From NCBI GenBank assembly GCA_937969395.1, contig CALBVI010000360.1, forward strand, positions 1 through 5,226: a DNA stretch of 5,226 nt, written 5' to 3'. The stretch's first letter is position 1. Each line of letters starts with the position of its first letter. The notes below the pieces were generated by a model that searched no databases, was not told the origin of the DNA, and worked only from the letters and a program-made list of their open reading frames with translations. The stretch is from an uncultured Spongiibacteraceae bacterium. Its GTDB lineage: Bacteria; Pseudomonadota; Gammaproteobacteria; Pseudomonadales; Dasaniaceae. Below are positions 1 to 5,226 of the stretch, piece after piece. Position numbers and translations under genes: made by a program.

Positions 1-103
1 GTTCTTCTTGAGCTGCTGCTAAAATTTTACCGTTAGATAAAATACTTGCAGCGCTATCGTGATAGTAGGCTGAGATGCCAAGGATAGTAATTGCTTTGGT
101 CAC
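1..103 (-). CDS. NodU/CmcH-family carbamoyltransferase, N-terminal fragment (runs off left edge)
   Basis: Reading the minus strand from a GTG at 103-101 gives 34 codons open to the window edge. The peptide begins VTKAITILGISAYYHDSAAS and continues to end in an AAAQEE stretch. The pattern ILGISAYYHDSAA followed about 14 residues later by AAAQEE is the hallmark N-terminus of the NodU/CmcH carbamoyltransferases, which move a carbamoyl group from carbamoyl phosphate, through a carbamoyl-adenylate, onto a hydroxyl of a sugar or other small molecule. The conserved His of YHDSA lies in the family's N-terminal Kae1/TsaD-like domain. GTG is the only usual start, because an in-frame TAA lies at 130-128 and no ATG falls between. 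No good Shine-Dalgarno sequence precedes it. The family normally has about 550-610 residues, so only some 6% is visible. It is transcribed divergently from the SGNH gene at 284. The acceptor substrate cannot be told from this fragment. Confidence 0.85.
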   Translation of the reverse strand, partial: MTKAITILGISAYYHDSAASILSNGKILAAAQEE

Positions 104-283
104 AATAGGTATTGCCGTTTGTGCTAATTATTGTTCGAATAAAACTGAGTAGTATCTTATCATTGAATATAGAATGATTTTTGATTTTTACGCCTATTTA
201 ATAAGGAAAAAGTTAACAGGAATAGCGTTGAATATCATCAAGCCGATAGTTCTCTATAGATAACCCTAAGAGTAATGAGTTAA
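104..283. other. Divergent intergenic region between carbamoyltransferase and SGNH gene
   Basis: This 180-base AT-rich stretch separates two outward-facing genes and must hold the start signals of both if neither is read from further away. TTGAAT-like hexamers occur at 163-168 and 228-233, and a TATAGA at 255-260, but none pair at a normal 16-18 base spacing, so no promoter is assigned. A TTCGAA palindrome at 134-139 is too short to call an operator. The only ribosome-binding candidate for the plus-strand gene is AAGAG at 268-272, 11 bases before its ATG. No small ORF with recognisable content was seen. Confidence 0.4.
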
Positions 284-1486
284 ATGCCTAATTCTTCAGA
301 ACCTATTGATAAAACGCCTTCTGCTGGTCTTGATAAGCAGGCAAAGAGTGGTGGGAAAAAAGATCGTCTGTTCTCCGTGATCAGTATTGCTATTGGCTGC
401 GCTATAGCTTTGTATCTGGCAGAGTGGTTAGCCGGTAGTTATATTAGGTATATTCAACAAAGCGATCACATGGAGGCAGGTCTACTGCGTTACCATGATA
501 CTAGAGGTTGGCAGCTTAGTCCCGGTTGGCAAGGTGAGCATCGTCACTACGATTATCAAGCGAACTACAGTATTAATAGTTTGGGCTATCGCGGTGAATT
601 ATCACCGGTAAAAAAACAAGCGCGGTGCGAGCGAGTAGCGGTAGTCGGTGATAGTTTTACTTTTGGCTTTGGCGTTAATGATGATCAGACCTTTGCTGCG
701 CAATTAGAACAACAGCGTTCGTTGACGGATACATCTCACTGTGCCAAACCTAAATATCTTAACTATGGTGTGCCTGGCACGAGCACTGATCAACAAGCAC
801 TGCTTATACAGGAGCGAGTCTATGCGATGCAGCCCGATAAAATTTTATGGGTGGTTTATTTGGCTAATGATTTATTTGATAATTTATTAACGTACCCTTT
901 ACAGGCAGAGCAGGCCAAGCCGTTTTATCAATTAACAGCTGATAATAAACTGCAACTCAATAATGTACCTGTGCCAAGGCAAGCAAAACCCGCGGCCTTG
1001 CGTGGGCTTAGTCTTAGTTCAGTAGTATTGGCTGGTGTTGATACTGAAAAAGCGTGGTGGCTAAAAGCATTAGAGCGGCGGAGCTTGTATGCGGTTTTAG
1101 GACTAGAAAACCTCTCGGCTCCTGCGCAAGGCTGGCAAGCTGTTTTCGAAAAAAACTTTGCTGAGGCATTAGCGCTTTATCAAGCTATATTGACCAGTAC
1201 TATCAATGAGGCTAAATCCAAAAAGATTGATGTTAGTTTAGTGGTGCTTGCAGGACGCTCTTGGCATGTTTCACCTGAGAGTGTGTCGGGGCGTTATCAA
1301 GAATATTTACGAGATCAGGTTATAGGCATAGCGAATAACAAAGATATTGATGTAATCGATATTTCCAGCGCGTTAAAAGCAGATAGTAAGCTCAATCAAG
1401 CAGAATTATTTTTCCCCTACGATGGGCATTTAACCCCGCTTGGCCATGAGAAAGTTGCTGAGATTATTGCCAATGCTGACGACTAA
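284..1486 (+). CDS. Membrane-anchored SGNH/GDSL hydrolase-family protein
   Basis: A 400-residue protein. A polar N-terminus ending in GGKKDR is followed by one hydrophobic segment at about residues 29-52, so the positive-inside rule places the rest in the periplasm. The SGNH blocks are in order: GDSFTFGFGV at 122-131 (nucleophile Ser124), LNYGVPGTST at 159-168 (block II glycine), YLANDLFDN at 192-200 (Asn195, with Ala where relatives usually have Gly before the Asn), and DGHLTPLGH at 380-388 (Asp380/His382). These give a plausible Ser-Asp-His triad for hydrolysis or transfer of an ester such as an O-acetyl group. The region at 70-104 (RYHDTRGW ... NSLGYRGE) is typical of SGNH proteins found in polysaccharide and carbamoyltransferase gene neighbourhoods. 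The start at 284 keeps the whole anchor; its AAGAG at 268-272 is a weak, slightly distant ribosome site. The substrate is unknown. It diverges from the carbamoyltransferase and converges on rdgB. Confidence 0.85.
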   Translation: MPNSSEPIDKTPSAGLDKQAKSGGKKDRLFSVISIAIGCAIALYLAEWLAGSYIRYIQQSDHMEAGLLRYHDTRGWQLSPGWQGEHRHYDYQANYSINSLGYRGELSPVKKQARCERVAVVGDSFTFGFGVNDDQTFAAQLEQQRSLTDTSHCAKPKYLNYGVPGTSTDQQALLIQERVYAMQPDKILWVVYLANDLFDNLLTYPLQAEQAKPFYQLTADNKLQLNNVPVPRQAKPAALRGLSLSSVVLAGVDTEKAWWLKALERRSLYAVLGLENLSAPAQGWQAVFEKNFAEALALYQAILTSTINEAKSKKIDVSLVVLAGRSWHVSPESVSGRYQEYLRDQVIGIANNKDIDVIDISSALKADSKLNQAELFFPYDGHLTPLGHEKVAEIIANADD

Positions 1487-1490
1487 GGCG

Positions 1491-1520
1491 ACAGTATTAG
1501 CTACCGTGCTTTAGTTTTTT
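1491..1520 (+). terminator. Weak candidate terminator at the convergent junction
   Basis: Just after the SGNH stop codon, ACAGTA (1491-1496) can pair with TACCGT (1502-1507) around a five-base loop, with one A-C mismatch in the plus-strand RNA. TTTTTT follows at 1515-1520 after seven intervening bases. The stem is short and the T-run is not adjacent, so this is a poor intrinsic terminator, and its end overlaps the rdgB stop codon. Read from the minus strand the mismatch becomes a G-U pair, but no T-run follows there. It is listed because the convergent gene ends need some stop to transcription and nothing better is visible. Confidence 0.22.
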
Positions 1521-2121
1521 AATAGTTTAGTTGTTGTAATAATTTTGATTGTTGTAATAGCTGCGCCATTGCTTGTCCGCGATGGCTGATTTTATTTTTT
1601 ACTGCCGGGTCTAATTGCGCTGAGCTACAGTTTTTTTCTGGTACAAAGAATAAGGGATCATAGCCAAAGCCGTTGTCACCCTCGGCGGAAAATAAAATTC
1701 TACCTTCCCAGCTGCCTTGACAGATAAGCGGTGTTGGGTCTTCTGCATGGCGCATAAAAACTAATAAGCACTGAAAGCGAGCTGTGCGCTGTGCTTCTGG
1801 TATATCCCTTAATTCTAATAATAATTTTTCATTATTATCTTGGTCGTTATTGTGTGGGCCGGCAAATCGGGCAGAGTGGATACCTGGCTTGCCGTTTAAA
1901 GCGTCAACCTCTAATCCCGAATCGTCAGCTATAGCAGAAAAGCCAGTTTCTTTGGCGGCATTACGTGCTTTAATAATGGCGTTTTCAACAAAACTCAGGC
2001 CGTCTTCGATCGCTTCGGCAACATTAAAATCTGATTGTGGTGCGATATCAAAACCGTTTAGTAATTGTTGAAACTCTTTTAATTTGCCGCGGTTGCCGCT
2101 AGCCAGTACCACTTTTTGCAT
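1519..2121 (-). CDS. rdgB: dITP/XTP pyrophosphatase (non-canonical purine NTP pyrophosphatase)
   Basis: A 200-residue cytoplasmic enzyme of the RdgB/HAM1 family, close to the E. coli length of 197. It hydrolyses dITP, ITP and XTP to the monophosphate and pyrophosphate, keeping deaminated purines out of DNA and RNA. Family motifs visible in order: LASGNRGKLKE (6-16, substrate-binding SGN-x-x-K), EDGLSFVENAIIKAR (39-53), ADDSGLEVDAL (65-75, catalytic and metal-binding acidic residues), PGIHSARFAG (79-88), GFGYDPLF (151-158) and KNKISHRGQA (175-184). No key residue appears missing. The ATG at 2121 is preceded by TAGGT (2133-2129), eight bases away, a good ribosome site. It lies 30 bases after the DUF4426 stop and is the last gene of the minus-strand run. 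The hemW gene that often follows rdgB in this order is absent here. Confidence 0.97.
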   Translation of the reverse strand: MQKVVLASGNRGKLKEFQQLLNGFDIAPQSDFNVAEAIEDGLSFVENAIIKARNAAKETGFSAIADDSGLEVDALNGKPGIHSARFAGPHNNDQDNNEKLLLELRDIPEAQRTARFQCLLVFMRHAEDPTPLICQGSWEGRILFSAEGDNGFGYDPLFFVPEKNCSSAQLDPAVKNKISHRGQAMAQLLQQSKLLQQLNY

Positions 2122-2151
2122 TTTATTTACCTATAATAAGTGTTGCTGTGG

Positions 2152-2583
2152 TTAGTCGACATAAAATGTTTTAGAGAACTTTAGCGTGTAAGCGTCTTTG
2201 TTCGGATCTGGTTGTACTTTAATTGTAAAATGGCGCATTTCTAAATTGTGGAAACTAAACTCAGCAATGTAGTAAATAGCATCCTGCTCGATAATTTCAG
2301 TGAAGTTTAGTTTCTCCTCTCGAATAAGGTCCGAGCTTATACCACTGATGATGACTTTCTTCGCTTTGTCAGCACCGCCTTCCAATTGTTCACGAATAGC
2401 GATATTAATCATGGCTCGATCTTTACCGCGAGTGATTTTATAAGTTTGAGCAACTTCTGCGGAAAGAAAACTTGTATTTAATACGCTGTAGTGAATGTCG
2501 TATTGATCAAAACTTTCTAGTTCTGCTAATACCGTTGTAGGTAATACGATAATAAATAAAAGTGCGGCGATAATTTTATACAT
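2152..2583 (-). CDS. Secreted DUF4426 domain protein of unknown function
   Basis: A 143-residue protein with a clear Sec signal peptide: MYK, a hydrophobic core at about residues 4-15, and a likely signal peptidase I site after VLA at residue 20. No lipobox cysteine is present, so it should be soluble in the periplasm. The mature part matches the DUF4426 pattern I recall from the metW-rdgB interval of gammaproteobacteria: YDIHYSVLNTSFL (28-40), EVAQTYKITRGKDRAMINIAI (43-63), EQDAIYYIAEFSFHN (99-113), and a C-terminus with QPDPN (124-128) and FYVD. No catalytic motif is evident; the alternating hydrophobic pattern suggests a beta-rich fold. The start is supported by AGG at 2593-2591, seven bases before the ATG. 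A 116-base gap from metW suggests it may have its own promoter. Family assignment is from pattern memory and the role is unknown. Confidence 0.87.
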   Translation of the reverse strand: MYKIIAALLFIIVLPTTVLAELESFDQYDIHYSVLNTSFLSAEVAQTYKITRGKDRAMINIAIREQLEGGADKAKKVIISGISSDLIREEKLNFTEIIEQDAIYYIAEFSFHNLEMRHFTIKVQPDPNKDAYTLKFSKTFYVD

Positions 2584-2699
2584 GATTGGGCCTGTTTTAA
2601 AATAAGTTATCGAAAATAAGAGTCATTGAATGATGAGTTGTCTTTAATTAACTAAAAATAGTTAACCGTTGTTTATATAGGTTGAAGACTTACTGTGAG
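2584..2699 (-). other. metW-DUF4426 intergenic spacer with AT-rich inverted repeat
   Basis: This is the largest gap inside the minus-strand run. It contains a perfect 7-base inverted repeat, TTAACTA at 2648-2654 and TAGTTAA at 2659-2665, around a four-base loop. Neither strand has a clean T-run directly after the stem, which is also very AT-rich, so it is not a convincing terminator; an operator or chance are alternatives. A TATATAAA stretch on the minus strand near 2672-2679 could be a -10 element, but no matching -35 was found. The ribosome site of DUF4426 lies at 2593-2591. Confidence 0.35.
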
Positions 2700-3290
2700 T
2701 TAAAGGCTTATATGATAAGCAGCAGTAACACCGAATAAATTCGGCATGAGTTTGCCTAATAAACTTTGGCTGCTGTCATTACCCACAACGGCTTTGTCTA
2801 AAATACGAATATTTTTTTCAACACATAATGCTTCAAAGTCATTAACCGTACAAAAATGAATGTTAGGTGTGTCATACCAGTTATAAGGCATAAACTTTGA
2901 AACTGGCATTTTACCTTGTTGACTTAAATGTAGACGGCAAGTCCAATGCGCAAAGTTTGGAAAAGTGACAATGCACTCTTTACCGATGCGTAACATTTCA
3001 TCAATCACTAAATGAGGTGAGCGCAATGTCTGTAGTGCATGAGCCATGATCACAATATCAAAACTTTGATCTTGAAAGTTACTTAAGCCTTGGTTGAGAT
3101 CTTGTTCGACAACATTAATGCCCTTACTAATACACTCGGTGATGCGCTCGGGATCAATTTCGATACCTATGCCATCGGTTTGTATTTCACGATTAATTTT
3201 TTCTAATAGCACGCCATTGCCGCAACCAAGATCAAGTACGCGTGATTTAGGTTTGATCCAGCTGGGAATTAATTGTAGGTCAAGGCGCAT
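2700..3290 (-). CDS. metW: Methionine biosynthesis protein MetW
   Basis: A 196-residue protein with a Rossmann-like methyltransferase fold. VLDLGCGNG at 18-26 is the SAM-binding motif I, GIEIDPERI (42-50) carries the acidic residue expected at the end of strand 2, and FDIVIMAHALQTL (77-89) matches the motif IV region. The MetW-specific parts follow: TFPNFAHWTCRL (109-120) and PYNWYDTPNIHFCTVNDFE (135-153). Length is normal for the family (about 195-200). MetW is almost always found beside metX and is needed with it for the homoserine acylation step in some bacteria; no methyl-acceptor is firmly established, and a partner or activator role for MetX is the common view. The ATG at 3290 shares its A with the metX TAA stop (TAATG) and has a strong GAGGAG ribosome site eight bases upstream, so translation is probably coupled to metX. 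Confidence 0.96.
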   Translation of the reverse strand: MRLDLQLIPSWIKPKSRVLDLGCGNGVLLEKINREIQTDGIGIEIDPERITECISKGINVVEQDLNQGLSNFQDQSFDIVIMAHALQTLRSPHLVIDEMLRIGKECIVTFPNFAHWTCRLHLSQQGKMPVSKFMPYNWYDTPNIHFCTVNDFEALCVEKNIRILDKAVVGNDSSQSLLGKLMPNLFGVTAAYHISL

Positions 3291-4435
3291 TATGTATTCT
3301 CCTCAATCACACGTTTCATGTAAGCATGAAATACATCTTGGTAGCGCTGGTTGGGAATTAAAAAAGCATCGTGACCAAAATCGGCTTTAATTTCGGCATA
3401 GCTAACAGGTTTGTTGGCGGCAACTAAGGCGTCAACAATTTCTCGCGAGCGCTGTGGCGAAAAACGCCAATCTGAAGTAAATGACAGCACTAAAAATGAA
3501 CAGCTGGCATTGCTAAAGGCAGCGACTGGATCGTCATTGTATTCGCGAGCCAGATCAAAATAGTCGAGGGCTTTGGTCATTAAAATATAGGTGTTGGCAT
3601 CAAAGCTATCGGAAAATTTATCGCCCCGATAGCGTAAGTAACTTTCAATTTTAAATTCAATTTCTTCATCGCTACCGAGTTCAAAATTACCGGTATTAAG
3701 TTCACGACCAAACTTTTGCCCCATACCATCTTCTGACAGATAAGTTATGTGACCGACCATACGTGCTAATCGTAAGCCCTGCTTAGGAGCAACACCATGA
3801 TCCATGTAATAGCCGTTATAGAAGTTAATGTCTGAGCTGATCGCTTGTCGCGCGACTTCATTGAAAGCAATATTTTGTGCGGTCAATTTCATTGCCGAGG
3901 CGATAACAATACAGTGACGCAATTCATCGGGGTATTCCAAGGCCCAGCGCATTGCCTGCATGCCACCTAAGCTGCCGCCAATAACTGCAGCCCACTGATT
4001 AATACCTAACGCCTGCATTAATGCGCGCTGAGTTTCTACCCAGTCGCGACAGCGTAGCGGTGGAAAATCGCGCTGCCATGCCTTGCCGGTATCGGGGTTA
4101 ATTGAGGTTGGCCCCGTTGAGCCGTGACAGCCGCCAATATTATTAACACTGACAACAAAAAAATGATTGGTATCTATTGGTTTGCCTGGTCCGATATAGC
4201 TATTCCACCAACCTGGTTTGCTGTCATTTTCATCATGATAACCGGCCGCATGATGATGGCCTGATAGTGCATGACAAATCAGAATGGCGTTAGAGCAGCT
4301 AGCATTGAGTTCGCCATAGGTCTCGTAAACCAGCTCGTATTGCTTGAGGCTACGACCGCAGGCAAGTTCGATTGGTTGATCAAAATATTGTGTCTGCGGT
4401 ATGACGATACCAACAGAGTGTTCATCAACGGTCAT
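3290..4435 (-). CDS. metX: Homoserine O-acyltransferase MetX (probably succinyl-CoA using)
   Basis: An alpha/beta-hydrolase-fold acyltransferase of 381 residues from this start, close to the 379 or so usual for gammaproteobacterial MetX. It activates homoserine by O-acylation, the committed step to methionine, in the cytoplasm. Motifs: [11 protein letters not shown] (34-44), [16 protein letters not shown] (52-67), [17 protein letters not shown] (73-89), [12 protein letters not shown] (98-109), nucleophile elbow GGSLGG (Ser155), [11 protein letters not shown] (224-234), [11 protein letters not shown] (264-274), [17 protein letters not shown] (278-294), SDWRFSP (catalytic Asp322) and FGHDAFL (catalytic His355). 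The Arg in DWRF is the feature I associate with succinyl-CoA-using members. The reading frame stays open upstream to a TTG at 4537, but the added 34 residues are not MetX-like, whereas [11 protein letters not shown] at 4435 matches the family start. No clear Shine-Dalgarno precedes this ATG, so the start is less sure than the identity. Confidence 0.95.
   Translation of the reverse strand: MTVDEHSVGIVIPQTQYFDQPIELACGRSLKQYELVYETYGELNASCSNAILICHALSGHHHAAGYHDENDSKPGWWNSYIGPGKPIDTNHFFVVSVNNIGGCHGSTGPTSINPDTGKAWQRDFPPLRCRDWVETQRALMQALGINQWAAVIGGSLGGMQAMRWALEYPDELRHCIVIASAMKLTAQNIAFNEVARQAISSDINFYNGYYMDHGVAPKQGLRLARMVGHITYLSEDGMGQKFGRELNTGNFELGSDEEIEFKIESYLRYRGDKFSDSFDANTYILMTKALDYFDLAREYNDDPVAAFSNASCSFLVLSFTSDWRFSPQRSREIVDALVAANKPVSYAEIKADFGHDAFLIPNQRYQDVFHAYMKRVIEENT
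3299..3304 (-). promoter_or_regulatory. Strong metW ribosome binding site inside the metX 3' end
   Basis: GAGGAG on the minus strand lies within the last codons of metX, eight bases before the metW ATG. It is by far the best Shine-Dalgarno match in the window and fixes the metW start at 3290. Together with the TAATG stop/start overlap it points to coupled translation of metX and metW. Confidence 0.85.
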
Positions 4436-4540
4436 TAAGGTTTCACTAAGCTGTGATTGGTTGGTATAAACCCGTGTTATTAGGTTGCGTATTCTTTTAT
4501 AGGAGCTGAGTCTAAAGAGTCGTGCCAGTATCTGCAATAC
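4436..4540 (-). other. Probable metX leader / yggU-metX spacer
   Basis: If metX starts at 4435, 105 bases separate it from the yggU stop. The frame is open through this stretch from a TTG at 4537, directly after an in-frame yggU TGA, but the translation (rich in Arg and Leu, no family match) does not look like a MetX N-terminus. The minus strand has a TATAAA at 4501-4496 that could be a -10 box for a metX promoter, without a good -35 at normal spacing. No MetJ box (AGACGTCT-like) and no recognisable SAM riboswitch fold was seen by eye. Confidence 0.4.
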
Positions 4541-4834
4541 TCAGGGTTTTTCTATGTTGAGGTCATGAGGTAGTTTTGTTGGCTGGTTAATTTGCAGTGT
4601 TTTTTGTCGGCCTAGTTCTCCGCTGCTAATCACTACGTTGGCTTTAACAACACCGAATTGTTTGGCAATAAATCGAATAAGGTGAGCATTGGCTTTGCCG
4701 TCAACAGGTGGTGCAGTGATGCGAATTTTTAGCCGGTCACCATGTTGGCCGCAAAACTCGTCTTTACTTGCCTTAGGCTGTAGGTGGCAAAATAATAATA
4801 ACTGCTTATTTTGCCATCGATAAAAAGCGCTCAT
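4541..4834 (-). CDS. yggU: YggU family protein (DUF167)
   Basis: A 97-residue protein covering the whole small DUF167/YggU domain, which is usually about 95-105 residues. Diagnostic features are HLQPKASKDEF (17-27), LKIRITAPPVDGKANAHLIRFIAKQFGV (35-62), and the C-terminal VVISSGELGRQKTLQI (67-82). The PPVDGKAN segment is the family signature. No signal peptide or membrane segment is visible, so it should be cytoplasmic. The family has a solved alpha/beta fold but no established biochemical role. It starts 21 bases after the yggT stop, as in many proteobacteria, and probably shares a transcript with it. The ribosome site is weak (only a GAT/AGAT stretch upstream of the ATG at 4834), which could suggest dependence on yggT translation, although this is inference. 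Confidence 0.93.
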   Translation of the reverse strand: MSAFYRWQNKQLLLFCHLQPKASKDEFCGQHGDRLKIRITAPPVDGKANAHLIRFIAKQFGVVKANVVISSGELGRQKTLQINQPTKLPHDLNIEKP

Positions 4835-4855
4835 TGTTGATCTATCAGGCTTAAT

Positions 4856-5226
4856 TTACATGCCAATGATAAAACCTGGACGTAGGCCAGTACCTGTCGC
4901 GAGATTACGTAAAATAATTTGAATAACATTAATCAGCAAAAAAACGAAAATTGGCGAAAGGTCTAAGCCACCCATGGGCGGAATAATGCGACGCAAAGGT
5001 GACATTACTGGTTCGGTTAATTGGCGCAATAGCAGTGCAATAGGGTTGTAAGTGCCCGGCGCGACCCAGCTTAAAATAATCGACACAATAATGGCGAAAA
5101 AATAAATACTGCAGACCATGTTTAAGGTGCCAATAGCTGCCCAGGCAAGCATTAAGAACGGGTTGGGGATGCCGTAGCCGCCAACCAGAGCTAATAGGGT
5201 TGTTGCCAGCATTTGCAGTAATAACA
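4856..5226 (-). CDS. yggT: YggT family integral membrane protein, 5' end cut by the window
   Basis: The C-terminal part of a YggT protein. The frame stays open to the right edge, past the first visible Met at 5212 (LLQ precedes it), and full-length gammaproteobacterial YggT has about 185-200 residues with two YGGT repeats, so roughly 70 residues lie outside. Numbering from the Met at 5212, hydrophobic stretches lie at about 17-50 and 85-101. Between them is the YGGT signature: ILSWVAPGTYNPIALLLRQLTEPVMSPLRRIIPPMGGLD in outline, positions about 46-84, with conserved SW, NP, EP and the basic P-L-R-R-I-I-P-P turn. It sits in the inner membrane. The family has been linked to osmotic and ion homeostasis and to cell-envelope or division functions, but no firm mechanism. 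In relatives proC and yggS lie just upstream. Confidence 0.95.
   Translation of the reverse strand, partial: LLLQMLATTLLALVGGYGIPNPFLMLAWAAIGTLNMVCSIYFFAIIVSIILSWVAPGTYNPIALLLRQLTEPVMSPLRRIIPPMGGLDLSPIFVFLLINVIQIILRNLATGTGLRPGFIIGM

Noticed and set aside
163..260. TTGAAT and TATAGA hexamers as a promoter for the SGNH gene
   Set aside because: The hexamers cannot be paired at 16-18 base spacing (nearest pair is 21 bases apart), so no promoter is claimed.
1784..2071. Plus-strand open frame of 95 codons inside rdgB
   Set aside because: It is wholly antisense to the well-conserved rdgB coding sequence and its translation shows no recognisable domain; it is a shadow frame.
2641..2699. Intrinsic terminator after metW
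   Set aside because: The only hairpin has an all but GC-free stem and no T-run following it on the minus strand.
3094..3390. Plus-strand open frame of 98 codons across the metW/metX junction
   Set aside because: It is antisense to two clearly conserved genes and its product is low in recognisable structure; a shadow frame.
4512..4527. TGGCAC on the minus strand upstream of metX, resembling the -24 half of a sigma-54 promoter
   Set aside because: The -12 half at the required spacing reads TTTAG instead of TTGCA-like sequence, losing the essential GC, so the match is half only.
4436..4540. Possible SAM riboswitch or MetJ operator before metX
   Set aside because: No AGACGTCT-like tandem boxes and no conserved riboswitch core could be recognised by eye in the 105 bases.

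Overview
The window looks like chromosomal DNA of a gammaproteobacterium of moderate GC, roughly low to mid 40s percent by eye. The main evidence is the minus-strand gene order yggT - yggU (DUF167) - metX - metW - DUF4426 - rdgB. This order is typical of Pseudomonas and its marine relatives (Cellvibrionales/Alteromonadales-like groups) and differs from the E. coli MetA arrangement. A genus cannot be named from this sequence alone.

Layout: (1) Positions 1-103, minus strand, hold the first 34 codons of a NodU/CmcH-type carbamoyltransferase that runs off the left edge. (2) Positions 104-283 are a divergent, AT-rich intergenic region with no convincing promoter by eye. (3) Positions 284-1486, plus strand, encode a membrane-anchored SGNH/GDSL hydrolase-like protein. 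(4) Positions 1487-1518 are a short convergent junction with a weak hairpin and a T-run. (5) From 1519 to the right edge everything is on the minus strand, transcribed right to left: yggT (5' end cut by the window), yggU, metX, metW, a secreted DUF4426 protein and rdgB.

How the genes work together: metX and metW overlap by one base (TAATG) and form the methionine pair, in which MetX acylates homoserine and MetW is the partner it is usually found with. yggT and yggU are conserved neighbours without a methionine role. rdgB is a nucleotide-pool sanitation enzyme. DUF4426 is a small exported protein of unknown function that habitually sits between metW and rdgB. The left side (carbamoyltransferase plus SGNH protein) is a different functional block, probably linked to modification of an extracellular glycan or similar product. 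It lies where hemW is often found after rdgB, so the junction near 1487-1518 looks like a boundary between a conserved core block and an accessory or rearranged segment.

No mobile element, CRISPR array, tRNA or rRNA was seen. Most of the window is ordinary core genome. The points most worth a second look are the left-edge carbamoyltransferase/SGNH pair, the acyl-donor specificity and true start of MetX, and the DUF4426 protein.
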